Origin: Saururus chinensis
Lineage: Eukaryota; Streptophyta; Magnoliopsida; Piperales; Saururaceae
Assembly (NCBI GenBank): GCA_035235625.1
Contig: CP141141.1
Coordinates: 4,888,968-4,952,967, forward strand
Length of the DNA: 64,000 nucleotides
Reading direction: 5' to 3'
This document shows, one piece after another, positions 11,171 to 22,250 of the stretch. How positions within the stretch are numbered: the first letter of the stretch is position 1; each line of letters begins with the position of its first letter. A program made the translations under genes and the position numbers. The notes beneath the pieces were generated by a model that made no database searches, had not been told where the DNA came from, and was given only the letters and a program-made list of their open reading frames with translations.

Positions 11171-13057
11171 TCCTTTATGTGATAAATGATGAATGACTCT
11201 AGTGGATTACATGATTAGATTTCATCGGTAGAGGCATTGATATGTACTACCAGTGACGTATTGGCGGGCCACCAATGGTGATGTGAATGTGTCAATGAGA
11301 ATAATTTTTTTATTTCATTCCACTATCGGCATGAGCGATTTGACGTGTCGATGAGTTATCAATGGTCATCGGTGACTTCGTCGACACATCAATGAGTCCA
11401 CTATAAGTAAGTTGGTGTTGGATATTTTAGCAGAAAATTTCTATAAATGTCAGACTATTATTATGAAAATTATAACATTTTATTCTATGCATGAAATTGC
11501 ATTTTGATGTGATGATCTTATGTATTTGTGTATGAATATCCTTGTAATGAATTGCAACCCAAGACTGATGTCTTTCGGCATTTGAGGTTAGAAGAACCTC
11601 TCTGCCCGGATTCCTCAAAATGACCAAAGTCTTTCGATTCTCTAAAACTGAGAGTTATGTAGAACCACTTCCTTGGCATAGGTTTGTGTTTGAATTGACC
11701 ACAACATTTAAAGATTAGTGGTCCCGCGTAACATAATATGGAATTACGATGATCATGAAAGTCGGAACTTCAACTACTTGGGTTCATGAGCCCCTATGGG
11801 CCTTAGCTTTATAGCATGGATGGGGCAGGCAGACTTCAAAGTTTTTGAGTTAAAATTCAGGTAGTTCGTAGTCGAGTGAGACAAGATTGTACTCAGGATA
11901 ATGACTACCATGTTATAGAAAACCTTTGACTTTTACTTAAGAAGTTGGAGACTTCTAAGTGGGAGTCACGTAATAATGGAAAAGATTGTTGATGCATGTT
12001 TAACTATTATGCATTTGATGATTGAAGTATAATGTTCTTGAAATGGAATTTATACTGATTATGGTACTTTTTCAGTTGGAATGTTTTTGAGAAGTGATTC
12101 TTGAAATATCATAGTTTTTGTTTAGCCAACCCATTGGGTATATTCATATACTCAACATCCATTGCTAATGCAAGTTTTTCAAAGGAATAGTGGGAGGGAC
12201 ACTTGTGCTAAGAGATGTCGTAAAGATGTTAGAACTATGTAGATTTTTTTTGAACTTACTAATAAATTCTAGTTGATGTGTATAATTTCTAAAACATAGG
12301 CATGAGAGTGCTAATTATTTATAGTTGTGTGTATTATGTTGATTGGTATGCACACTGGCAATACCTTGAAAAATTGGATGTGATTTTATTATATCTTATA
12401 TATTTACAGAAATGACAGTTGATCATCCATAGGTTCAAACACGAGTGAGTCACATCTTAAAATAATATATTTGTCGATGGATTGACAAATGATTTTATAA
12501 AAAATTGTGTCTACTGAATTTTATTAAAAAATGAATTAAGAAAATTAAGGGTGTATCAAATAGAATGGAAAATAGTTTATGAGATGCTTTTTGAGTGCCT
12601 AGCCATTTAGATTGGACCAAATGAAGCTATTAATATGATATAATTTTTATCCTAATGAAACTATTAATATCATACAGAGGGAATATTGTTGGTTATATGA
12701 GAAATTGTATGCATACTGACTCATATGCATTGGGGGAGTATTAGTCACATATGTGTCGCTGTTATGTGTGTATGGCTTGGTCGATGAGATGCTAAAAAAT
12801 GGTTACATTTTTAATTTTAAAAAATTAAATAGGACAATTAATATGGGATGGAGGGGGTATTAAATGTGCACCAAGCTAACATTGCATGAGAGGAGCATGA
12901 GACAATGAGGCTTTCCTTGTTTTACATTTTGTTCTTCTTGGGTTTTTTTCTCATTCATCATATTTATTCCATTTCATTCTCTAAACTTTCATGCATTTTC
13001 ACTTCTTTATTATTTAGCATACATTAGTGTACATTTAAATTTATGTTTAGTTTTATA
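11171..13057. other. AT-rich transposon-like DNA, no gene found
   Basis: No reading frame or known motif is convincing. The base composition and phrases such as CTCAACATCCATTGCTAATG resemble decayed LTR DNA, but neither ends nor coding pieces could be identified. Confidence 0.3.
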
Positions 13058-13066
13058 AAAAAGTTA
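13058..13066. repeat. 9-bp target duplication, left
   Basis: AAAAAGTTA, identical to 20607-20615 and directly abutting the GGGAAAATT end of the 7.5-kb element. Confidence 0.88.
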
Positions 13067-13400
13067 GGGAAAATTATTTAAATAATTATTTAAAAAATTT
13101 GGGAAATATTTCCCAAAGTGGTGTTGATTTTGCCACGTAGGCGCCAGCAAAGTGCCGGCGCCTGCATGGTTTTTTTTTAAAAAAATTTAACTAATTTCTT
13201 CCATTAGAACAACGAAATCAAGTTTAAGTTGATTTCGTCGTTCTAAAAGACAAAATTGTTTTAAAAAAATTTTAAGTGATTTCAAAAAGATGAAATCACA
13301 CGAGGGATGAATTAAGGTGATTTGGTTGTAAGGTAATTTCGTCGTTTTGAACTATGAAATCACCTTTTCATCGTTTAAGGTGATTTTGTCGTTCAAAATG
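13067..13400 (+). repeat. left terminal inverted repeat of the 7.5-kb element
   Basis: Matches the reverse complement of 20320-20606. It contains internal palindromes built on GATTTCGTCGTTC. A 20-30-base AT-rich stretch present in the right copy is missing here. Confidence 0.85.
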
Positions 13401-14726
13401 ATGAAACGAAATTGAAAGTACACTAAGGAGAGAGAGTCTTAGAGGGAGGGTGAATAGGACAACCACTTAAAAGTTACTTGTAAATTTAATTCCACACAAC
13501 ATGACAATGATGATCAAGACAAGATACAACAAGAAATCAATTGTGTGTACATTTAGTGAAGACAAATATTCGTATTTTAATATGCAGAGGTGAGAGAGGG
13601 ACACAAGTGACATGAAGTTATATATGTAAAGTCATCACAATATCAAACAAATAAAGATATCATGCACAAAGAGATTTATATTGGTTCGCCGTCAAGTACT
13701 TTCTTAGACGGGTACATCAACTCTCAGAGCACCTAATCCAAGGCACCTTTGACATCCACTAAGTAAGGGTTTTAGCTCTCCCACAACCATTTACACACCT
13801 TGGTTTTCCTTGGTTCACCGGTAACTGTACATACATTTAATTAAATCCACACTCTGCGGGCTATGCACAACCCGTCCCTCTCACCAAGGTGTTTCAACCA
13901 CTAGGTTTACTCCACCAACTAGAAATTTAGAAAGAAGAGATCTTAAAGACACTTATAATAGCTTGCCCTTGCAAGTAGTACGTGTGCACTTGAAGAGTGT
14001 TCAATCTTTGGCCATCCCACATCTAACCTTGGATCTAATTCGATGCTCTAAAATTGTTGAGGCTTATTAAGATGGGGGTTTTGGGTTTCTATGTGGTTTT
14101 TCATATAATGACGGAAACCTTGGCCAAATAGTCATAAGCACTTTCCCATTCCTCATTGAGTATCCTTTATGGCCATTGCCAAGGGGAGGATGGGCACTTA
14201 TGACAAATTCAAGGCTTTGGAAGGAAATATTTCAAAAGCCAAGGGAGTCGGGTAGAATAATGGTTTCTAAGGATTCAACTCTATAGGAACAAGAAACCAA
14301 AGACCATCAAGCTTGAATTTCTTCCATGGCTCTCAAGAGAGACTCTATTGATATTCATTTGAATGAGAGAAGAAATTCAAGACAAGTGGCCCAAGGCCTT
14401 CCAAAAATAAGGCAAGGAAGCTACAAGAATGCCTAGGGGACTTGAGAGGGTTTAGCTCTACTTGATCACCTCTTCCTATGACATGGGTATTTATAGATGT
14501 CAAGAGATGATATTTCTTACCCATTGGTGTGGTGGGTGAGTCTACGCATTAGTGGGTAAGCCTACCCAAGAGTGGGTGAGACTACCTATGTGTGGGTAAG
14601 CCTACCCAAGAGTGGGTGAGACTACCTATGTGTGGGTGAGTCTACCCATGGGTGGGTGAGCCTACCCATGTGTGGGTATGTCTACCCATGTGTGGGTAAG
14701 TCTACCCATGTGTGGGTAAGTCTACC

Positions 14727-16667
14727 TGTAACGCCCCGACCCGCAAAACCCGACATGGACTGGGGGTTAGATCGGAAGACAGAATTGGAGTGTATAAAAT
14801 AAGCGGAAAAATTAAAACCGACTGACCAAGAGCCACAGACTCTGAGTGCGAGAGTCATAACGTTCATCTGTGCACTGTGGAGCTTTAACGTTCTATGATG
14901 CGTAGATCAGAACAAACCTAATTTTATAACTAATTTGGATCGGGCCAACGTTATTTTATCGTTGGTTGCCTACGTACATATTGGATACCATCTTTGACGT
15001 TATTCCAATACGATCGGATCCAAACGTAGTTCCGCCTAACGACTAATACATTCACTAGACATCAGAAAATCTTATACGATAAAATAAGTATAATTTATAT
15101 CCGAATAATTTATTCAAAATCCGACGGAAATCTTATAAATCATCGGAGTCAAACAGAAGCCAATGAATCAGTAAAATACACATCTCACATAGGTGAGAAG
15201 AACACTAACAAAACACACGTCCCACTCTATCATAGAGCGGAGCAGAACACACTACAGAGCATGTTGGATCATATCAGATCCTATCAGATCATATCAGATT
15301 TTATCCGTCTATACCGGTCATATCAGATCGGAGTATGTCAAGTCACAACAAGGCATTTCAGATCACAACAGAATAAATAAAAGCAGATTAAATAGAAACA
15401 TATCAGCATATATCATACCATAACAAAGTATATATCTTAATTAGTATATCACTAATTAAGATATGCATGCATATAACTTATGTTAAATTAGAAGATCAAA
15501 AAAGCGTACTCCCCTGCAATTTCGGAGGTGACGACGTTAGAAGTTGCTTGTTTCCTTAGAGCATCTTTCCTTTTAGGTTCGAAGATTGTGGGCATAACGT
15601 CCTCTAACTCCGGAATACTTTCTCTTTCTGTGCCCGTAAGCTACGGACATAACCTCCCCTCAACTCGGGGACATTTTTTTCCTTCTCGTGCACGTAGGTG
15701 GTGGGCAGAACCTCCCCTTACCCGGAGACACTTTATCCTCACCGTGCTAGTAGGTGGCGGACATAACCTCCCCTTACCCGGAGACACTTTTCCTCACCGT
15801 GCCTGTAGGCAGCGGACAGAACTTCCCCTTACCCGGAGACACTTTTCCCTTCCCGCGCTTGTAGGCGACAAGCAGAACCTCCCCTTGCCCGGAGACACTT
15901 TTCCCTTCCTGCGCCCGTAGGCGACGGGCATAACCTCCCCATGACCCGGGACGTTTCCCTTAGATAGGGTTGCTAACTTGAGGAATAGACACTTCCATTG
16001 CGTAGAACACCATCGAATTAGTTAAGAACACTTTTTGAACGGAAGATAACAGACGCAGAATGACTCCAGAAACTCCCCGAAAGAATGAGCTGAAATGACT
16101 ATTTATAGGGGATTTGCGTGCGAGCGAACAGAGGAAGTGGAATGCGCGCGCACATGCTTGCGCCATGTGGTGCGCGCTGACTGGACCAACTGAGTGGTCG
16201 GTGCGCATCATGCACGTGTTACGCATGCGTGACGGTTGCGGCGCGGCGGCTCTGTCTCGGCTCAGCTGCCTGACGTCAGCTATTTCGTCTTTTCTTGAAT
16301 ATTTTATTATTATTTCATTCAAATATAATTCCAACTTCAAAACGCGATAACTTTTTATCCCGAAGTTAGAATTGCACGATCTTGGTACCGATGGACTTGT
16401 ATCGTTGAGCCCTTCAAAATTAGACCGCACATGGGTAGGTTATATCGCACTTTTAAAGTGGGTCCCGCCCATGTGGCACGTTTCCTAAGGTTGTAACTTT
16501 CGTTCTCGACCTTTGTTTTGCGCGTTCTTTGATTCATTACTCTCGTTACTACGAGCTCTACCTGGATACAGGGATTTTACCTAATGAAACCCCTTAACAC
16601 TGATCTCAAATTATTAAATTACCCTTAACCCCTCGGGTTAAGCATAACCGAAAAACGGGTCGTTACA
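14727..16667 (-). mobile_element. solo LTR of gypsy type (family A, copy 2)
   Basis: Ends are TGTAACGCC and CGTTACA, flanked by a perfect 5-bp duplication, CTACC, at 14722-14726 and 16668-16672. No internal coding region remains, so this is a solo LTR left by LTR-LTR recombination. By homology with 17644-19663 it lies in minus orientation. It contains short repeats (TCATATCAGATC type) near 15265-15330 and an array of about 60-bp units at 15600-15950. The LTR is unusually long at 1941 bases. Confidence 0.87.
15600..15955. repeat. ~60-bp tandem repeat within the solo LTR
   Basis: About six units around the core AACCTCCCCTTACCCGGAGA followed by CACTTTTCC and a GTAGGCGACGGGC-like segment. Related units in the opposite orientation occur at 18430-18650 in the third LTR, so the array is an old part of this family. 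Confidence 0.8.
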
Positions 16668-17040
16668 CTACCTATGGGTGGGTGAGCCTACCCAAGAGTG
16701 GGTGAGACTACCCATGTGTGGGTGAGCTTACCCAAGAGTGGGTAAGACTACCCATGTGTGGGTTAGACAAAGGTTTATGAGTGACCCTAGATAATTAGTT
16801 ATTTACTATAAGGTCCTAGGGGCGGAAAGAAGTGCATGTAAAAGCCATGGTGAGAGTGCCCGTTGTAATTGATCCAAATCTTGAGCTTGATGGAATTTGT
16901 AGATGATTTGGAGCTTCAGTTTGTTGTCTTGTAGTCTTCTCATTAAATCAACTTTACCTAAATAACTCATGGGCTCACACACAAATTTGTCATAAAAATT
17001 GACAATCGTCTAGGTAGGAGAATACACTATTTTTCTAACA

Positions 17041-17290
17041 CGACATTAACAGAAATCACCATACTTATGTCAAATATAACAACATACTTCAAGATGTGAT
17101 ATAAAACAATATACTTCAAGTGCATGACGGAACTGAAAAATAAAAGTCAACTGATTATGACAAATAACACATACAACAAGGTGACGTAATTGATTATGAC
17201 AATTTGACAAATAATACATACAACACATAATTGATCACTTAATTTTTTAAATCCTCCATATCCACCCCTCCTCCTCCATATCCTCGTTGC
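17041..17290. other. AT-rich spacer inside the 7.5-kb element
   Basis: Short direct repeats such as ACATACTTCAAG and ATTATGACAA occur. No coding potential seen. Confidence 0.35.
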
Positions 17291-17643
17291 CCCATTGGAT
17301 GATGGCCACCCTCTTCATGCCCACCTCTCCCTCGCCCCTCTCCGGCCCCGGCCTTGATCCCACCAATCCCAACCAGACCCAGGCAGGTTCCTCTTCGACC
17401 CGATGCAGCTCGATCCTTTGGACTCCAACGATAAGGACACTTGTTCCTTGCTTTTGAGTTTCTCCATCCCACCCCCATCCGCACCTCCCCTCCGCCGAAA
17501 ATTCTACCCCCGACTCCGAGTCCAACTCCTCTTCCCCCCCACACGGTCTCTTCCCCCCACCCTCCTGCACCTCTCCTTCAACTAGGACCACGGCTGCTTC
17601 GCCACTGGTACCGACCATGGCTTCCGCATCTACAACTCGACCC
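17290..17643 (+). pseudogene. captured 5' fragment of an ATG18/WIPI-like autophagy gene
   Basis: A GC-rich island in AT-rich surroundings. The last 80 bases translate to LLHLSFN, then a TAG at 17583-17585, then DHGCFATGTDHGFRIYN. This matches the start of the beta-propeller of plant ATG18 proteins (PROPPIN/WIPI family, which bind PI3P on autophagic membranes), where Gln stands at the stop. Upstream, an ATG near 17295 opens a Ser/Pro/Thr-rich, low-complexity stretch of the sort found at ATG18 N-termini, but with at least one frame change. The fragment ends at the LTR at 17644, and the rest of the propeller is absent. Its position between the Mutator-type inverted repeats suggests capture. Confidence 0.72.
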
Positions 17644-19663
17644 TGTAATGCCCTAGAATTTTTATGTTTTGAAATTCGGGCGTTTGGGCCCATTAGCGAG
17701 TTTTAAGACCCATTAACGATTTTTCTTAAAATTAGACTATCTTGAGATTGGTTCGTTCAGAGAAGCCTTAATACATTTCATAAGGCTAGGCGAGACGAAT
17801 GTATCAAACCTAAGAACGTGTGAAATGGACACCGGGATAGTTGGCTATGGCATTGGGAAACGTACCATAGGCAGGACCCATTTTAAATCTATGATAAAAC
17901 ATGCCCTTGTCTGGTCTTGTTTCGAAGGGCTCATCGATACAAGTCCAACGGTACTAAGAACGCGTGATTCCAAGTTCGGGGTAGGGAGTTACGCCCGTTT
18001 AAAGATTTAATTTTCATTTTAATTTTTAAAACGAAAATTTAAAAAAAATTAAAAAATATATTTTGTATGTCAGCCCTGGCGTCAGCCAGCCCTGCCGCTT
18101 TGCGGCAGTGCAGGCTAGCTGCAGCTAGCCTATGGCTAGCCTATAGCTAGCCCACGGCTAGCACACAACTAGCCTGCGGTTGCGGCTAGCCGCAGACCTA
18201 TTGTAGGAGCCATTTCGGCTCTTGCAGCTGGTCGGATGCACGACCGAAAGCCCATATGGGCTATTTAAGGGAGAGGGGAGGGAAGGGAGAGGGGAGGGGG
18301 AGGGGGAGGCTCAAGTCGCACCAACCCTCTTCTCTTCCCGTTTCATTGTTTTACGCACGTTTGTGAGGGGGGTTAAACGTGCATATCTTTGTCATTTGTC
18401 ACCCATTTTTACCTGTTCAAAAACCAAACTTACCTAATTCGAGGGTGCCCGACGTCATGAGAGGGTCTGTTTTTTGAGATAACCCCTCTAAAAGGTTGAA
18501 ATAGCCCGAGGCAAGAGGAGGCCCTGTCCGCAGCACCCGAGCCGGACAAGGAGATTGTCCCGATGCTAAGGGAGGTTCTGCCTGCCTCACCCGAGTCGAA
18601 CAAGGAAACCATCTCTGCGTAAGGGGAGGTGCTACCCACCACTTTTAAACCGACTGCAAGCGTAGGCTTAACGAGTGTAGGTGGTTTTAAGCTCTAATTC
18701 CGTGCTACGACTAGGCGTTATATTTTAATAATTTATTTGTCTCTTAAATGAATTATTATTTTGACATGGATATGATTAAGGGTGGACATGTGCTAAAATA
18801 ATAGCGTCGTGTACGCTTCTTAGTGAGTTTTGTTGTAATATGTCTATTAAAATATTATTATTATTTGGAATACATTTATGAATGATTTGACCGGATTTGA
18901 ATGGTAGTTATTTGGTATAAAGCCCAAAAACTACGATTAGTTTTGACATGTAGCTATTTAGTATAAAGCCCAAAAGCTATTGGAGTTATAACTCCTAGGT
19001 ACCACCTATTATGGCATATGGCACGCACATGAAGTTGGATATTGTGGGAAGATCCTCTTCATTTTGATCATGTTGCCCCACGAGCATGGGTGTATGTCGC
19101 TCGGGTATCGGCGGCATTCTGTGAATGACGATTTATCCGATTTGGATTTAATTATCGGATTTTGGCTACGAATGAATTATCCGAATTTACCAGATTCTGT
19201 GAAGAACTATTTTTGTCTACTTTTTATTGAAGAAATGTGTTGGATTCTGTTAGTCGACAATATTGATTTAATTCGACGTTGTATTGTGAGAATATTTTAT
19301 GCATCTTTATTTATGCTTTATGTTTTAGCATGCTGGTAGAATTTAATTCTATCTATTGAGTATAATTATACTCACCCACCCCCAGACGCCGTAGGTTTGG
19401 ACGACGAAGATAACATTCTTGAGGATTGCTCATAGACTTTGAAGGATTTATGCTTTATCACATTCTTTTGTTATGTATTAATTTTATATGTGCGCGACTT
19501 TGATTTTGTTAAGGCACGATAAGCCTTACTTTGTAAAGTTTTTTGTAATTACCTAAATCAATGAATAGTTACTCTTCTGTATACGGTTGATCTTGTTATG
19601 TGTATTACTACGAGTTGCCAACGCTCTGACCTTTAAAGTAATTTAAAAAGTTGGGGCGTAACA
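17644..19663 (+). mobile_element. gypsy LTR, plus orientation (family A, copy 3)
   Basis: Begins TGTAATGCCCTAGAATTTTT and ends GGGGCGTAACA, 2020 bases. It is followed at once by a primer-binding site, so it is a 5' LTR. It shares the AGGACCCA, TTTCGAAGGGCT and CGATACAAGTCCA blocks with the LTRs at 9261 and 14727. Internal features are a GCTAGC cluster at 18100-18210, a GGGAGAGGGGAGG purine tract near 18270-18310, and ~60-bp repeats at 18430-18650. Confidence 0.85.
18100..18205. repeat. cluster of GCTAGC palindromes
   Basis: At least seven CTAGC hexamer-type motifs in about 100 bases, spaced roughly 10-14 bases (GGCTAGCC, AGCTAGCC, GGCTAGCA and similar). It lies within the LTR. Confidence 0.8.
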
Positions 19664-19665
19664 AT

Positions 19666-19677
19666 TGGTATCAGAGA
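19666..19677 (+). other. primer-binding site (initiator-Met tRNA type)
   Basis: TGGTATCAGAGA, two bases after the LTR end. It is complementary to the 3' end of plant initiator Met-tRNA apart from the last position. Confidence 0.8.
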
Positions 19678-19927
19678 CAAGGTTCCACTGTCTACAGATG
19701 AGTAACCAAGTCTTTTAGATGAAAAAAAAATTATCGTACATATTTTTTTTCGATTACTTGAATTATTTATTATGTGTTATTTTTTATTATTGCTAATTTT
19801 GGTAGATCTCTTTTATTTAATTAGATATGCATATGTGACCAATAATACTTTATTTCAAAAATCCAACTTATTTTTTTTCTTATTTAGATTATGTTCAAAA
19901 GTATAAATATTTTAAAATCATGTTTAG

Positions 19928-20320
19928 ATGTCACCTACTAGTAGAGAAGATGGAATACCATCTGATAGCTCCACCCCAGTTGATACCACGCCTCATGGTG
20001 TGTTAGCAACTGAGGATTCGACTTCAATTTTTCTCAACCTAATGATGCAAAAGATGATTGAGCGGCTCCAAGCACAAGGCTATCAAATGAGTCAGCCAAA
20101 GAGGGTTGGAGAAAGAAACCGGAGTGACACGGACAATCTGCCAGAGTGATTTAAGAAGATTGCACCTGCCTTTACCGGCGAAGATGGTCCCGAAGCTGCA
20201 GAAGAATGGATGTTCGAAGTAGAACAAATTTTCAAGGTAATGAAGGTACCGGAAGATCGAAAGGTGCCCATAGCTACTTTCGCTATAACGGGAGAGGCCA
20301 CATTCTGGTAGCTACGAATT
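19928..20320 (+). pseudogene. partial Ty3/gypsy gag
   Basis: Opens with ATG at 19928 and reads 73 codons to a TGA at 20147-20149. The same frame then continues with FKKIAPAFTGEDGPEAAEEW and ends near ATFW, followed by TAG at about 20310. The AEEW...EQIF...ATF pattern is the start of the retrotransposon gag domain. Only the N-terminal third is left. It stops where the right inverted repeat of the 7.5-kb element begins, so zinc knuckle, protease and pol are all missing. Confidence 0.8.
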
Positions 20321-20606
20321 CATGTGTTTTCGTCCTTTAACTTAACATGATTTCGTCCTCCTAAAGGACGAAATCACTTATTTTTTTTAAATGATTTCGT
20401 CATTTAGAATGACAAAATCAACTTAAACTTGATTTCGTCGTTCTCAAGGACGAAATTAGTTAATTTTTTTTAAAAAAACCACGCAGGCACCAATGCTTGG
20501 CTGGCGCCTACGTGGTGAAAACCAACACCACTTTGGGAAATATTTCCCAAAGTGAGGTAGTTTGGTAATTATTATTATTTTTAATTATTATTTAAATAAT
20601 TTTCCC
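20320..20606 (-). repeat. right terminal inverted repeat of the 7.5-kb element
   Basis: Reverse complement of the left end, with well-kept hairpins (GATTTCGTCCTCCTAAAGGACGAAATC type, 20350-20380). It is followed by AAAAAGTTA at 20607-20615. Confidence 0.85.
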
Positions 20607-20615
20607 AAAAAGTTA

Positions 20616-22250
20616 ACATGAGCTTGGGCATCACGAGTTTTCAGATCTCGGGTACACATCAATAAAGGGTGTGTAGGCGGGTAATTCAAACCCGCCTATC
20701 CCCTAAATAACTTGTGATATCAGATCAAAATTCAAAGGCATGCGATGCTTGGGCTCACACACGTCTCTTGGAGATGAAGTATCTTGAAGATGAAGTATCT
20801 TGAATTTTCTCCATGGTCGGAGCTTTTTTTGTATAATTATAATGGTCTCAACTATAGGCGTCTATGAGTGAATATGTTGCTGTTAGCAAATTTGTCAGCC
20901 ATAGTTGCTTTAGAACTTTTTGTCCATGCACATATGCTTAATATTTTTAGGCCACACAATTTTGATTGCATTGTGTGACACATATCACTCATTTGGTAAG
21001 CGAATTTCAATCCACTTGCTTGCCTCATGATACACATGCATCATTGGATCTTGATCTGGCAACGTGAGATGTGCCAGGTGCATGTTGATGCGAGTGTAAT
21101 CAACACATGTTAATTTTTTCCATTTTGTTTTTGGGTGTATATTGTCTTATGCATTAAAACATTTTTTGTAATTGGATTTTCTTACTAAATTTATTTGGAT
21201 GTGTAAATGCTGCATGGTTTTTAACTTCTTCAAAGATTTATGTGGTGTTACTTTGGTATTTGATGAAAGGTATATTCTCGATGTTGTTGCTCGCGTTAGG
21301 ATAACTTGTCGGAGGGTCCAAAATTCTACATTTTATTCTACTATCTTGAATAGAAAATGGAGATCTCTTGTAGAGCTTTTATGGGTGTTAACAAGCCATG
21401 ACTCTCAGCTTTTGAGAAGAGGAGGAATCGAAGACTAAAAGGAGGACAATGGAGCAAGGTCATGGGGAGAAGAAGGCGGTTAGAGGATAAAGCGACTGGT
21501 GTTGAATGGGGGCAGTGGGTGGAGGAGAACCAGAAAAGGCAATTACTGGAGGAGGTGGAAGGGAGAAAAAAAGAGGAAGGAAGAAGAAATAGAAATAAAA
21601 ATGAGGAAGAAGAAAGAGCAAAAAAAGAATGTAATTGGGGCGGCAATTTTATCCACTATAGCTAATGATAATTTATTAATTTTTTTATAAACTGAATCAA
21701 GACCAATTCAACCAACTATCACATTTATTTTTTTATTTTTTTGAAAAGAGAATATATTGAATACAATAGCCTAACTAGACTCATCAAACAAGATTGCTAA
21801 AGAGAAGCTATAACTAAATTAGTTCAAACTTCGTTCCCATTAGATAACCATCCTAATCTAACTAACACATGCATTACACTATTGTCATACCAATGAATGT
21901 GGGAGAACAAAAGCTCCTTCAACGCGGATAAGTGATGCTGCATGGTCGGGTTCTGCTAAACCTAATTTTGCTACTATTTAAGAAATAGTAACTCAAATCC
22001 AACATGACTCATTTAGAATAAAAGGTTATTTTTTTATTTTTTAATATTTATTTAATTTCATCTCTTGCCCATTAAAACAATTTTAAAATTATTACAAAAA
22101 ATACACAAAAAAAAATTAATATCTATAATCTTAATCAGGTCAAGTTGGACTACCTAAAACCTAAATAGTTATTTAGGTTTAGTTTAAAAATGCAGACCCA
22201 ACCTATTAGTATTAGGTCAAGTTTTCCCATATACTCACCCAAGTGACATC
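20616..22250. other. unclassified intergenic DNA
   Basis: No gene supported. Frames of 60-100 codons occur on both strands around 21170-21690 but show no known motif. They lie across an A/G-rich stretch (21440-21630), which opens frames by composition. The 20 bases after the target duplication continue the empty-site sequence interrupted by the 7.5-kb element. Confidence 0.35.

Larger units (their letters stand above)
14532..16765. repeat. 20-bp minisatellite split by a solo LTR
   Basis: The unit is GTGGGTGAGTCTACCCATGT. Nine full units and 15 bases of a tenth lie at 14532-14726. The array resumes after the LTR at 16668 and runs four or five more units to about 16765. Units alternate between an ACCCAAGA and an ACCCATGT ending, a simple higher-order pattern. 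The phase across the insertion is exactly preserved once one copy of CTACC is removed. Confidence 0.93.
13413..17040 (-). mobile_element. copia-like LTR block, interrupted
   Basis: On the minus strand the block starts TGTTAGAAAAATAGTG at 17040 and ends near 13413 with a CACCCTCCCTCTAAGAC run and a terminal TTTCA. Phrases such as TTGGTTCGCCGTCAAGTAC and CACCAAGGTGTTTCAACC are of a kind I associate with plant copia LTRs. It is split by the minisatellite and by the solo LTR at 14727-16667. A matching 5-bp duplication was not found, so family and ends are tentative. Confidence 0.4.
13067..20606. mobile_element. Mutator-like element, 7.5 kb, carrying foreign DNA (Pack-MULE-like)
   Basis: Both ends start GGGAAAATTATTTAAATAAT reading inward and share a further 300 or so bases. 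These include the palindrome TTTGGGAAATATTTCCCAAA, the block CCACGTAGGCGCCAGC, and several GATTTCGTCGTTCT/GGACGAAATC hairpins. A perfect 9-bp duplication, AAAAAGTTA, flanks it, which is the Mutator-superfamily signature. No MURA-type transposase is visible, so it is non-autonomous. From left to right it contains a copia-like LTR block interrupted by a solo LTR, an ATG18-like gene fragment, and a gypsy LTR with partial gag that stops where the right inverted repeat begins. Some contents may be later insertions rather than captured DNA. Confidence 0.85.

Noticed and set aside
17239..17693. Gly-rich minus-strand frames of 101 and 148 codons
   Set aside because: They are antisense to the GC-rich ATG18-like fragment. 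The plus strand gives the recognisable match.
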